Assembly (NCBI GenBank): GCA_017476265.1
Contig: JAFVAC010000077.1
Coordinates: forward strand, 1-35,082
Reading direction: 5' to 3'
DNA length: 35,082 bases
Source of the DNA: Clostridia bacterium
GTDB taxonomy: Bacteria; Bacillota; Clostridia; Christensenellales; DTU072
The notes under the pieces are model-generated. The model saw nothing but the letters and a program-made list of their open reading frames with translations. It was not told the origin of the DNA and did no database searches. Of the stretch, positions 7,244-15,600 are shown piece after piece. Both the position numbers and the translations under genes were made by a program. Positions within the stretch are counted from its first letter, which is position 1; the number at the start of each line of letters is the position of its first letter.

Positions 7244-9382
7244 ATGAAAAAGAGAATATTGCTATTCGTTCTTGTCATGAGTATCGTTTTGTCGCTCGTT
7301 TGCGTTATGGTTGCTTGCGGTAAAACCGATGTCAACGACGACTCCGACAACACGAGTGAAGGCGGGAACGGAAACGAGAGTACGGCGTCTTTTGATTACC
7401 AAGCCTCGGTTGTCAACACCCAACTTGAAACCATGCGCCAAGGAAACGGGTATCTCATCAAATACAACCTCGGCGCGTTGGAAAACACTGAAGCGACGCA
7501 GATCACTTTGGGCGCAAAAGGAGATGTGTATTACGTAGCCGACGGCGGGCACGAGTACTACTATGACGTAAGCAACGCCGATCGTATGGATTGGTACGAA
7601 AAGAACGGCGCGGACGCGGAATGGGAAAAGACGACGACTGCTTACAGCGAGTATTACACGCGCGAACAAGTCTTGGACGCGATGAGAGCGTATATCGCTA
7701 CGTACAGCAGTTGGATGACCTATTATCAAAGTTTTGTTTCCTCTATGAGCGAAGCAACCAAGACGTCGGCAACCGTTGCCGGACGTTCTTGCGACAAGTT
7801 CAGTTTTTCTGCGGCGGCGGTTGCCGGCGAAGGTCTCAATATGGTGCGTGCTTCGTATTCTTGCTATGTGGATAAATCCACGTCCATTTGCTTAAAATGG
7901 GAATATTCCGCGACGGTGGACGGTACAACTGAATCCTGGACTATGGAATGCGTCGAATTCAACACCAATCCAACCATCACCCTGCCTTCCGTCTCCGGTG
8001 GAAACATCGGCGGCAACGGCAACACCACTCCCGGCGGCCAAGGCCAAGGCGGTAGCGAAAGCGGTAGCCAAGAGGGCGGTCAAGGCAGCGGTAGCCAGGG
8101 CGGAGGCCAAGAGGGCGGCCAACAAGGCGGCGGTAACGAAGGCGGCGCAAGCGCGGGTACTTCCATCACTGCGGACTATCCCAACGCAACTAACAGCGCC
8201 ATCGTGGACGCGCTTATCCCCAACGGCTTCCGCGTGACCTATACACTGGGCGCGGGCGTGGACGCCAACGGCAACGTCAGCAACAACAATTTGGGCACCT
8301 ATACCTTCGCGGCCAAAGGCGACGTGTACTTCATCGTCAGCAGCAACGAGTCGGCCTATTTCGACTTCGGCGAGAGCGCGGAATACTACGTGGATTACCG
8401 TATGCAGAACGGCAGTTGGAAACGGCACAACGTGGCGTACGGCGAAGATGCCGATTACACTTCGGCCGACGCGGCCAAGACGGCTTTGCGCCAGCTCATC
8501 AACAGTTATATGACGTTGGGCGCGCAATACGCCAACCTCCAAGGTCTCACCAAGACCTCCGAGACCTATCTCTCCAGAGCCGCGGACAAGTACGCCAAGA
8601 AAGACGTGCCGGCCCAAGGTTACGAAGAGGAGTACCTCATCAAGATGGATAAGCAAACGGGCGCTGTGCTGTTCTTCTATGACAACCTGTATCCGGCGGG
8701 CGCCGTCGATTACACCTACGTCGTCAGCCACGTGGCAACCGAGTTTACGGTGGGTTACGACGTGGTGTTGCCCGAGGTGGCGTCCAACTTGACCACCATC
8801 GGAGCCAAGCACAGTCCCGACGACGTGGCGGCGGCCGTGATTGCCGAAGCGGCGCGCGAGAACGGCCTCTCCGTTCGTTTGGTCAACGAGACCGACTATT
8901 CGCGCGACGTGTACGAGATTTGGATCAAAAACAACAAAATCAAATACACTTTCTTCTCTGAGGAGAAAGAGAGCGGCGACACCATTGCGGATTACGTCTA
9001 TTACGTAGACGCCACCGTGCATGGCAACGCCAAAGTCTACGAGTGCGCGGGCGAGGAGACCCAGTACGAGTTGGACGGAAGTTACTACTACTTGTACGAC
9101 GGCGTGGAAGATTTCACCGATTATGTGAGCATTTTCGGCGTGTTGGGCGACTACTGGTTCTGCATCGAAGACGAAGCGGCGTTGACCGAGGACGTGTACC
9201 ACGGCTCCCGCAACGTGGACGTGTATACGTTCACCGAGTATGAGGCCACGATGAAGATCGACCAAAAGACGCACGCCGTGCTGTATTACAAAGAAGGCGA
9301 CAAGGATTTTGCGACCTATACCTGCGAGGACGTCTATACCGATTTCACGGACGAGATCGATATGCCCATCGAAAGCGTGTAG
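7244..9382 (+). CDS. Multidomain lipoprotein with Gly/Gln-rich linker
   Basis: The protein has 712 residues, with AAGGAG before the ATG. The lipobox VAC places the lipidated cysteine at residue 25. Three related segments follow: about 45-245, 305-525 and 540-712. Each has a KGDVYY/VYYVD-type strand, an aromatic-rich middle and a late strand resembling (I/V)DK-T-A-L. This pattern is reminiscent of LolA/LppX-like half-barrels, but the family is not certain. Segments 1 and 2 are joined by a low-complexity GGQ/GGS linker (about 250-300). G+C and codon choice shift sharply near 8000-8160: segment 1 is A/T-richer, while segments 2 and 3 use GCC, GGC and GTG far more. This suggests a mosaic gene. 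It is probably exported and may bind a lipid or peptide. Confidence 0.82.
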   Translation: MKKRILLFVLVMSIVLSLVCVMVACGKTDVNDDSDNTSEGGNGNESTASFDYQASVVNTQLETMRQGNGYLIKYNLGALENTEATQITLGAKGDVYYVADGGHEYYYDVSNADRMDWYEKNGADAEWEKTTTAYSEYYTREQVLDAMRAYIATYSSWMTYYQSFVSSMSEATKTSATVAGRSCDKFSFSAAAVAGEGLNMVRASYSCYVDKSTSICLKWEYSATVDGTTESWTMECVEFNTNPTITLPSVSGGNIGGNGNTTPGGQGQGGSESGSQEGGQGSGSQGGGQEGGQQGGGNEGGASAGTSITADYPNATNSAIVDALIPNGFRVTYTLGAGVDANGNVSNNNLGTYTFAAKGDVYFIVSSNESAYFDFGESAEYYVDYRMQNGSWKRHNVAYGEDADYTSADAAKTALRQLINSYMTLGAQYANLQGLTKTSETYLSRAADKYAKKDVPAQGYEEEYLIKMDKQTGAVLFFYDNLYPAGAVDYTYVVSHVATEFTVGYDVVLPEVASNLTTIGAKHSPDDVAAAVIAEAARENGLSVRLVNETDYSRDVYEIWIKNNKIKYTFFSEEKESGDTIADYVYYVDATVHGNAKVYECAGEETQYELDGSYYYLYDGVEDFTDYVSIFGVLGDYWFCIEDEAALTEDVYHGSRNVDVYTFTEYEATMKIDQKTHAVLYYKEGDKDFATYTCEDVYTDFTDEIDMPIESV

Positions 9383-9405
9383 TTGATCGACCAAAGGAGT
9401 AGACG

Positions 9406-10698
9406 ATGAAGAAAAAACTTGTATTAGTGATAGCAATCTGTTTGGTGCTGGCTTTGACCTTCACTTTGTTCGCTTGCGGCGACAAGGATAAAGGCAACGG
9501 CAGCGGCACGAACACCCAAACGCAAACGGGCGACAATCAAGGCACGAGCAACGGCGGCGGCAACGGCAGCGGTACGAACCAAGGCGGCACCACCCAACCC
9601 GATACGGGCACCGGCGGCAACGGCGGCAGCACCACTCCCTCCGGCAACGAGGGCGGGCAAGGCGGCACGCAGGACGCCACCGTGTTCACCAAGACGATGG
9701 CCACGCGCGAGAACATTATGACGGCCATCGGCGACACCTACAAGGTGGTGGCGCAAAGTCCCGACGGGCAGGCGGTGACCACCGTGGCTTCGGACGGCAC
9801 CTATTTCTACGCCAACGACCCCTACGAGAGTTTCAACAAGAAACTCTACGATAATACCTACCTCTATCCCTATACGTCTATCTGGGACGGTAAGTATCAC
9901 AAAATGGGTACGCCCACCTTTACGGCGGACGGCTCGGCGCCCACCATGCTCGGCAGGGGCAACGTGGGCTATATATTCCAATTCGCGGGCGAGACGCTCT
10001 CCTACAACACCGAAGAGACCGTGACCGTGGCGGGGCGTGCGGCCAAGAAGTACACCTTTGAGAGTACCAACGCCTACGGATATAACCTCTACTTCCACGA
10101 GGAAGTCACCATCGACGACGTGACGGGAGCGTGCCTCAAATACGCCTACGAGGGCAGGATGGGCGCGGGCTCGACGGGTGCCACCCGCAACAAGGTCAAC
10201 TTCGAGGTGACCGAGTTGAGTTACGGCACGGGCAACGCGGCGGCGCGTGCGTTCCTCGACGGCTACATCGCCAAAATCGACGTGTCCGCGTGGGATAGCG
10301 ACTATATCGCGGCGGTCGGTCTGTCGGCCGTGGCGGCGCCGCAGGGCGAATTGTTCTACAGCCTATGGTGGGATAGCGACCACAATTCGCGTGATAGCGA
10401 ATATCCCTACTGGGACGTGAAATACAAGTTGTATTCGGATACGCAGGCCGAGTATCAGGACTACGTGCGCGAGTTCTGCCGCGCCTTCTACGACGCGGGC
10501 GCCAAGATCGACAGCGGCACGCACGTGGCCGATTTCGACGAGGTGTATACCCCCAACGGCGAGGATATGGACGACTTCAACCTTTGCGCGTACGTGGTGG
10601 GAAATCCCGAGTACCAGGTGTACGTCAGCGTCCATTACGTCAAGTACGTTTCACAGAAGTACTGGGATATAGAAGTGGAGATCAAGAGAGAAGACTGA
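9406..10698 (+). CDS. Lipoprotein with Gly-rich linker, last gene of the surface operon
   Basis: The protein has 430 residues, with AAAGGAG 5 nt before the ATG. The lipobox LFAC puts the lipidated cysteine at residue 24. Residues about 25-88 are a low-complexity Gly/Thr/Asn/Gln spacer. Residues about 95-290 resemble the segments of the preceding lipoprotein (TVAGR..KKYTF, then DVTGACLKY). Residues about 300-430 form a separate domain starting GLSAVAAPQGELFYS, of which a decayed second copy lies at 11072-11455. The function is unknown. The gene shares the high-G+C codon style of the later part of the preceding gene and is followed by a terminator. Confidence 0.82.
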   Translation: MKKKLVLVIAICLVLALTFTLFACGDKDKGNGSGTNTQTQTGDNQGTSNGGGNGSGTNQGGTTQPDTGTGGNGGSTTPSGNEGGQGGTQDATVFTKTMATRENIMTAIGDTYKVVAQSPDGQAVTTVASDGTYFYANDPYESFNKKLYDNTYLYPYTSIWDGKYHKMGTPTFTADGSAPTMLGRGNVGYIFQFAGETLSYNTEETVTVAGRAAKKYTFESTNAYGYNLYFHEEVTIDDVTGACLKYAYEGRMGAGSTGATRNKVNFEVTELSYGTGNAAARAFLDGYIAKIDVSAWDSDYIAAVGLSAVAAPQGELFYSLWWDSDHNSRDSEYPYWDVKYKLYSDTQAEYQDYVREFCRAFYDAGAKIDSGTHVADFDEVYTPNGEDMDDFNLCAYVVGNPEYQVYVSVHYVKYVSQKYWDIEVEIKRED

Positions 10699-10767
10699 TT
10701 GGCCCATGTGGTCGGTTGGTTGCGAAGACCCCTTGATGTAAGAGGGTATTCGCTGCCGACAAGCACG

Positions 10768-10797
10768 AGAGACGTCGCCTAAGCGGCGTCTCTTTTT
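10768..10797 (+). terminator. Rho-independent terminator of the surface operon
   Basis: An 11-bp stem, AGAGACGTCGC with GCGGCGTCTCT (one G-T pair), is followed by a run of five T. It lies about 70 nt after the last lipoprotein gene. Confidence 0.8.
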
Positions 10798-10867
10798 GCG
10801 TTTTGTCGGCGGTTTCGAGGGCGAACGGCACGCCGTTTTCGCGTATAGACGCGCCTTGCCGAAGGGC

Positions 10868-10994
10868 TTTTTCGCGCGGCATACGCAAAGATGGAAAAAC
10901 AAGACGCGGCGACTCGTACTCGGTCTGCTCCCAACAATTCCTTCTTCAGGTCATCACCCAATAATTTGCTGGTGTTGTTAATATTATCAATCAT
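10868..10994 (-). pseudogene. N-terminal stub of a PLD-like/SNF2-type helicase gene
   Basis: On the minus strand an ATG at 10994 is preceded by AGGAG. It encodes about 42 residues including LGDDLKKEL and VRVAASCFSIFAYA. From memory this matches the extreme N-terminus of large phospholipase-D-like/SNF2 helicases found in anti-phage and restriction-like loci. After that the frame (open to 10779) becomes Arg-rich and loses all similarity, running into the terminator of the convergent operon. Seen: start, ribosome binding site and conserved-looking N-terminus. Inferred: the rest of the gene was deleted. No helicase motif remains. The family assignment is from recollection and needs a search. Confidence 0.45.
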
Positions 10995-11071
10995 TGGTAA
11001 CTCCTAGTAACGGTTTACATTATTATATAAAATAAAAATCAATTTGACATAGTAAAGCCTAACATGTTTGA

Positions 11072-11455
11072 AAAAAGCGGGAGCGAGCGGGACTTTCCGG
11101 CGTAGACGCACCCGACGGCGACTTGTTCTATAGCGAATGGTGCTACGACTCCACCAGAGACGCGGACAACGCCGAATGGGAAGCGCAATACAAACTCTAT
11201 TCGACAACCGCCGATGAAAAACTCGCCGAAGTCAACGCGCTCATGCAAGCTTTCTCCAACGCCGGCGCAAGCCTGAACTACGACCAAGAACAGACGGAAT
11301 ATTCCGAGCTCTCGTGGGACGACGGCGACGGCTCGGTAGGCTTTACGGGATATACGCAAGACTATCAATTTTGTCTTTACTGCGACTATATTTCGTCGGC
11401 GGCAAATCCTTATTGGCGCATAACCGTCAACGTTGTTTTGGTGGACAGAGATTAA
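11072..11455 (+). pseudogene. 5'-truncated copy of the C-terminal domain of the adjacent lipoprotein
   Basis: The frame is open from after a TGA at 11069. From about 11090 it reads GLSGVDAPDGDLFYSEW, which aligns with GLSAVAAPQGELFYSLW in the last lipoprotein (9406-10698) and continues to the same C-terminal pattern (NPYWRITVNV against QKYWDIEVEI). Homology starts before the first possible start codon (TTG at 11123), and there is no signal peptide, lipobox or ribosome binding site. It is therefore a remnant of a second lipoprotein gene rather than a small functional gene. The codon style is less G+C-rich than the intact copy. A proper terminator follows 45 nt later, so it was once a complete transcription unit. 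Confidence 0.7.
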
Positions 11456-11499
11456 TTCACAATAAAACGTTAGCTATTTTGGTAGCTTGAGCCAATATG

Positions 11500-11531
11500 C
11501 AAAAAGGACACCGGATTTGGTGTCCTTTTTG
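11500..11531 (+). terminator. Strong Rho-independent terminator after the truncated lipoprotein
   Basis: A perfect 13-bp stem is formed by CAAAAAGGACACC (11500-11512) and GGTGTCCTTTTTG (11519-11531), with a 6-nt loop and T-rich 3' arm. Repeat copy 2 begins immediately downstream. Confidence 0.85.
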
Positions 11532-11543
11532 TATATCCACCCC

Positions 11544-11770
11544 CCCTTGTTCTGTAAGACGGTCCGTTCGCAATTTCACGCCCTCCGTGAAACTGGCGGG
11601 TGCATACCCGCTATCGGACAGGCTGCATATGTATTCAAAAGGACGAGCGATCGCACAAAAACAGAATATTTATGCAGTCAAAAAGTTGGACAAAAAGGTT
11701 GCGTTTTTGAGCTGTCATTTTGGACTTTTTCCTATCATGTAGGTTTTGAACTAACGACATTGATTTTTTT
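11544..11770 (+). repeat. Dispersed ~227-bp intergenic element, copy 2
   Basis: This copy is collinear with 246-472 in the same orientation. The three-way-junction core is at 11562-11619. One substitution removes the closing pair of the first hairpin (7 of 8 pairs remain); the second hairpin and the outer stem are intact. This copy is single and has no 100-bp tandem expansion. It lies between a terminator and the XRE-regulator gene. Short open frames across it are not supported as genes: they cover the same repeat and start without a ribosome binding site. Confidence 0.75.
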
Positions 11771-11889
11771 TCGCCTAAATTAGATAAAAATATGGTATCT
11801 AACGACAGTTGTTTTTGGCGGACTCAACCGTTGGTTTGTTGATTCTTGTGAAGAAAGTGGCTATGATAGAGGGGAAAGGAGGTGCGATT

Positions 11890-12504
11890 ATGGATCAAAT
11901 CAAAATAGGAAAATTCATTGCGGACAAGAGGAAAGAACAAAACATGACGCAGCTGCAAGTAGCGGAGAAGCTGGGCATTACCGATCGTGCGGTATCGAAG
12001 TGGGAAACGGGTAAGTCTATGCCCGACTCGGCAATAATGCTGGAATTGTGCGATCTCTTAAAGATCACGGTCAACGAACTATTGTGTGGGGAGAAGCTAT
12101 CTATGGAAAACTACAACAAAGAGTTGGAAAAGAATCTGTTAGAAACACTAAAAGAAAAAGAAGACTCCGATAAGAGACTGTTGGCGAACGAGATCGTCAT
12201 GGGAGTCATCGCCGTCATATCCTTGATCACGCTCGCTTGTATAGCGACTTATATAGATATGGAATTGTGGCTGCGGATCCTTTTGGCGGCGATCGGCATA
12301 GCGGTTATGCTCGGCGCAAGCATATTTGCGCTCAGGATAGAGCAAAAGGCGGGCTATTACGAATGCGCCAAGTGTGGATATCGCTACGTCCCCGCTTATA
12401 AGAACGTGTTTTTGGCTATGCACGTCAACAGGACCCGCTTTATGAAGTGCCCGCACTGCGGCAAAAGGTCCTGGCAGAGAAAAGTGGTAAGCAAGAATCG
12501 GTAA
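11890..12504 (+). CDS. XRE-family HTH regulator with two TM helices and a zinc ribbon
   Basis: The protein has 204 residues. The ATG at 11890 was chosen because AAAGGAGG ends 7 nt before it; an in-frame ATG further upstream lacks this. Residues about 5-62 are an XRE/Cro HTH with the usual MTQLQVAEKLGIT and AVSKWETG helices. A charged linker follows, then two hydrophobic segments (about 97-120 and 123-145) and a C-terminal zinc ribbon with CAKC (159/162) and CPHC (187/190). This layout recurs in Firmicutes as a membrane-tethered regulator. The NRPS gene starts 188 nt downstream in the same direction, with operator-like repeats between, so it is a candidate regulator of that operon. Autoregulation is possible but not shown. 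Confidence 0.85.
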   Translation: MDQIKIGKFIADKRKEQNMTQLQVAEKLGITDRAVSKWETGKSMPDSAIMLELCDLLKITVNELLCGEKLSMENYNKELEKNLLETLKEKEDSDKRLLANEIVMGVIAVISLITLACIATYIDMELWLRILLAAIGIAVMLGASIFALRIEQKAGYYECAKCGYRYVPAYKNVFLAMHVNRTRFMKCPHCGKRSWQRKVVSKNR

Positions 12505-12532
12505 ATGCGAGAAAAACGAAGAAAAGCAAGGT

Positions 12533-12604
12533 CTTGATGGACATTTGATGGACAGGAGGTTATACTATTATAGTGGTTACTTGTCGAAAAGCAGTCTTTT
12601 CGAC
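12533..12604 (+). promoter_or_regulatory. Promoter/operator region of the NRPS operon
   Basis: Two direct copies of TTGATGGACA lie at 12533-12542 and 12545-12554. The second overlaps a possible -35 (TTGATG), with a poor -10 (TTATAG) 17 bp on. Downstream is a perfect 9-bp inverted repeat, GTCGAAAAG (12583-12591) and CTTTTCGAC (12596-12604), with a 4-nt loop. No T-run follows, so it is not a terminator; it may be an operator or a leader hairpin. The remaining ~90 nt to the NRPS start show nothing else. Confidence 0.4.
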
Positions 12605-12692
12605 TTTGAGTGGCACATTATAAGTGAGTATGGCTTTCGTGACCCTATCGCTACGGACGGGTAGAATCGACGCCATACATAAGGAGACGCCG

Positions 12693-15600
12693 ATGCAAGC
12701 CTATTATCCTTTGTCCAAGACGGAAGAGGGGATCTACGTTTCGTGCCTGAATGAGACGGACGCCTACAACCTCGCCAACTGCGTAAACCTCGGTAAAGAT
12801 CCTGACGTGGACAGGTTCGTCCGCGCGGTGAAAGACGTGTTCGACGCGCACGAGTATCTGTTCACCGAACTTTTTGAGGGGGAGGACGGAGTCGTCTATA
12901 AAAGGATCCAAAAACGAGAGTTACAGATACCCATTCTTGATAAAAACGAACTTGAACTGCAATCTCCTCCCTATGTGCTTTTGGGCAGTCCGCTCTATCG
13001 GCTGAAATTGTATCGGGTAGCGGGCGAGTACTACTTTTTCTATGACTTTCATCACATTTTGATGGACGGCACCTCGCTGAAACTCTTCTTGGACGAAGTA
13101 ATGCGCGCATACGAGGGCGTCGCCCCGACCATAGAGACCTACACCGCCAATGATTTTGCTCTGGCGGAAGCGGAACTTCTGCAGTCGAAAGGTTGCGCCG
13201 CGGAGAAAGAGTACTTTTCGCGCGTCATCGCTGATCCGGAGACCGATTCCAATCTGATCTTTGATAAAAACGACGGGAAGCCCGCCTACAAGAGTCGAAA
13301 GACCGATCTTTCGATCACCGACGTCGAAGTCAAGTCCCGCACAAAACCGCTCGGTGTCAAGACTTCCGCGTACTTTTTGGCGGCTTTCTCCTACCTGCTG
13401 TCCAAAGTCAATATGGACGACAAGGCGTTGTTTTTGACCGTCCACAACGGGCGCACGAGCGAACTGACCCATACGATGGGGATGTTCGTCAAGACCTTCC
13501 CGTTCTACCTGGAAGCAAAGGACTCGGTAGAAGAATATCTGCGCCAAGCCTGTGACGAACTTACCGACAGCGCAAAGAATCTTCTCTACCCCTTTTCGGC
13601 GATGGCAAAGGACCTCGGAATAAGCGCCGGCGTCATGTTCGCTTATCAGGGCGACACCTTCTACAAGACCACGGTCAAAGGGAAGACTCTCCGCGTCGAG
13701 CAACTGGAAAGACGGGACGGCAAGGGGAATCTTTCTATCGAGATCCATCGCGACGAAGGGCGCTTTTCGGCATGGACGGAGTATCGAAGCGACCTTTACG
13801 AAGACGAAACGATCGAACATTTTTTGCACCTTTACGACGTCGTTTTGCAAGAGTTTTTGTCCAAGGACCGACTTGCGGACGTCGATCTGACCGACGAGGA
13901 GGAAAAGACCCTTTTGGATCGAATCAATACCGTCGATCTATCTTACATCGATTTTTCCAAGACCGTCGTGGATCGCTTCCGCGAAACGGCGCAAAAATAT
14001 CCCGATCGAAATGCCGTCGTCTTTAAGGAGAAGAAATATACCTATAAAGAGGTGGATGAACTCTCCGACAGGATCGCCGCCTTTTTGGTCGGAAAGGGGA
14101 TCGGACGAGAGGACAAAGTATCTGTACTCATCAAAAAATCGGAGTATATCGTCATAGCCAGCCTCGGCGTGCTGAAATCGGGCGCGGCGTATCAGCCGCT
14201 CGACCCGTCTTATCCGCAGGAGAGGTTGGAGTTCATGGTCAAGGACGCTTCCGCAAAAGCGCTCATCAAGGATAGGACGCTCGACGACGTTTTGTCGGGA
14301 TTTATCGGAGAAGTACTCTATACGGACGAAATCGGGAGTTTGCCCGCCTCCACCTCGCTCGACGTAAAAATCTCTCCCGACGACCTCTTTATTATGTTAT
14401 ATACGTCGGGGTCTACCGGCGTGCCGAAGGGCGTCATGCTCGAGCATAAAAACATCAACACTTTCGCCGAGTATCACGCTAAGGTCGCCCGGGTGAACGA
14501 AGATTCCCGCGTGGCGGCTTATGCTTCTTACGGGTTCGACGCCGATATGCTCGACTTGTACCCCACGTTGACGCACGGCGGTTGCGTGTACGTCATCCCA
14601 GATGAGATGCGCCTCGACCTGGTAAAACTGGGAGAGTACTTTAATGACAACGGCGTCACCCACGCTATGCTCACCACTCAAGTGGGGAGACAATTCGTCG
14701 AGATGATCGAGACGAAGTCGCTACGTTATCTCTTGGTCGGCGGAGAAAAACTCGTCCCCGTCGATCCGCCGAAGTATACTTTGATCAATGGGTACGGACC
14801 GACCGAAGGCACCGTCTATTGCACGGCGTACCCGGTGAAAGAAAAGTCCTATCGTGTGCCTATCGGCAAGGCGAACGACGACTACAAGACGTACGTCTTG
14901 GACAAGTCGGGCAAGAGGCTCCCCACGCTTTGTCAGGGAGAGTTGTACATCTCCGGGCCGCAGGTGGCGAGGGGATATCTCAATCGTGACGAGGAGAATA
15001 AAAAGGCGTTTTTGACCAATCCATTCGACGACGATCCCGCTTTCCGCCGTCTCTACAAAACAGGAGACGTCGTGCGATATCTTGCCGACGGCACCGTGGA
15101 CTTCATCGGCAGAAAGGACGGTCAGGTCAAGATAAGAGGTTTCCGCGTGGAGTTGTCCGAGATCGAGGAGATCATAAGAAAATATCCCGGCATTGAAGAC
15201 GCCACCGTCAAAGATTTTACCGATCCCGCCGGCGTCAAATACGTCTGCGCCTATATCGTCTCCGACCACGAGATCGACGTGGACGACCTGAACAAGTTTA
15301 TCGCCGCCGAAAAACCTCCCTATATGGTCCCCGCATACACCATGCAGATCGACAAGATCCCTCTGAATCAGAATCAGAAGGTCAATAAGCGCGCTCTGCC
15401 GGTCCCGCAGGTCCGGGAAAAGGAGAAGGTTCTCCCCGAGACCGAGGCGGAAGGGGCGGTCTACGAGATATTGAAAAAGATCCTCGGGACGGACTCCTTC
15501 GGCGTGACGACCGACGTCTACGAAGCCGGGTTGACCAGCGTGTCCTCCATTCGTTTTTCCATCCTCTTGTCGAAGCGATTCGGCAAAGACGTCGATAACG

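Noticed and set aside
7892..9436. 514-codon antisense frame over the lipoprotein genes
   Set aside because: It results from the high-G+C codon pattern of the plus strand; it has no recognisable protein and overlaps two well-supported genes.
11123..11455. A functional 110-residue gene
   Set aside because: The only start is a TTG without a ribosome binding site, and homology to the adjacent lipoprotein continues upstream of it, so it is a truncated remnant.
12583..12604. Rho-independent terminator before the NRPS
   Set aside because: The hairpin is perfect but is followed by GACTTTGAG rather than a T-run; an operator or leader structure fits better.
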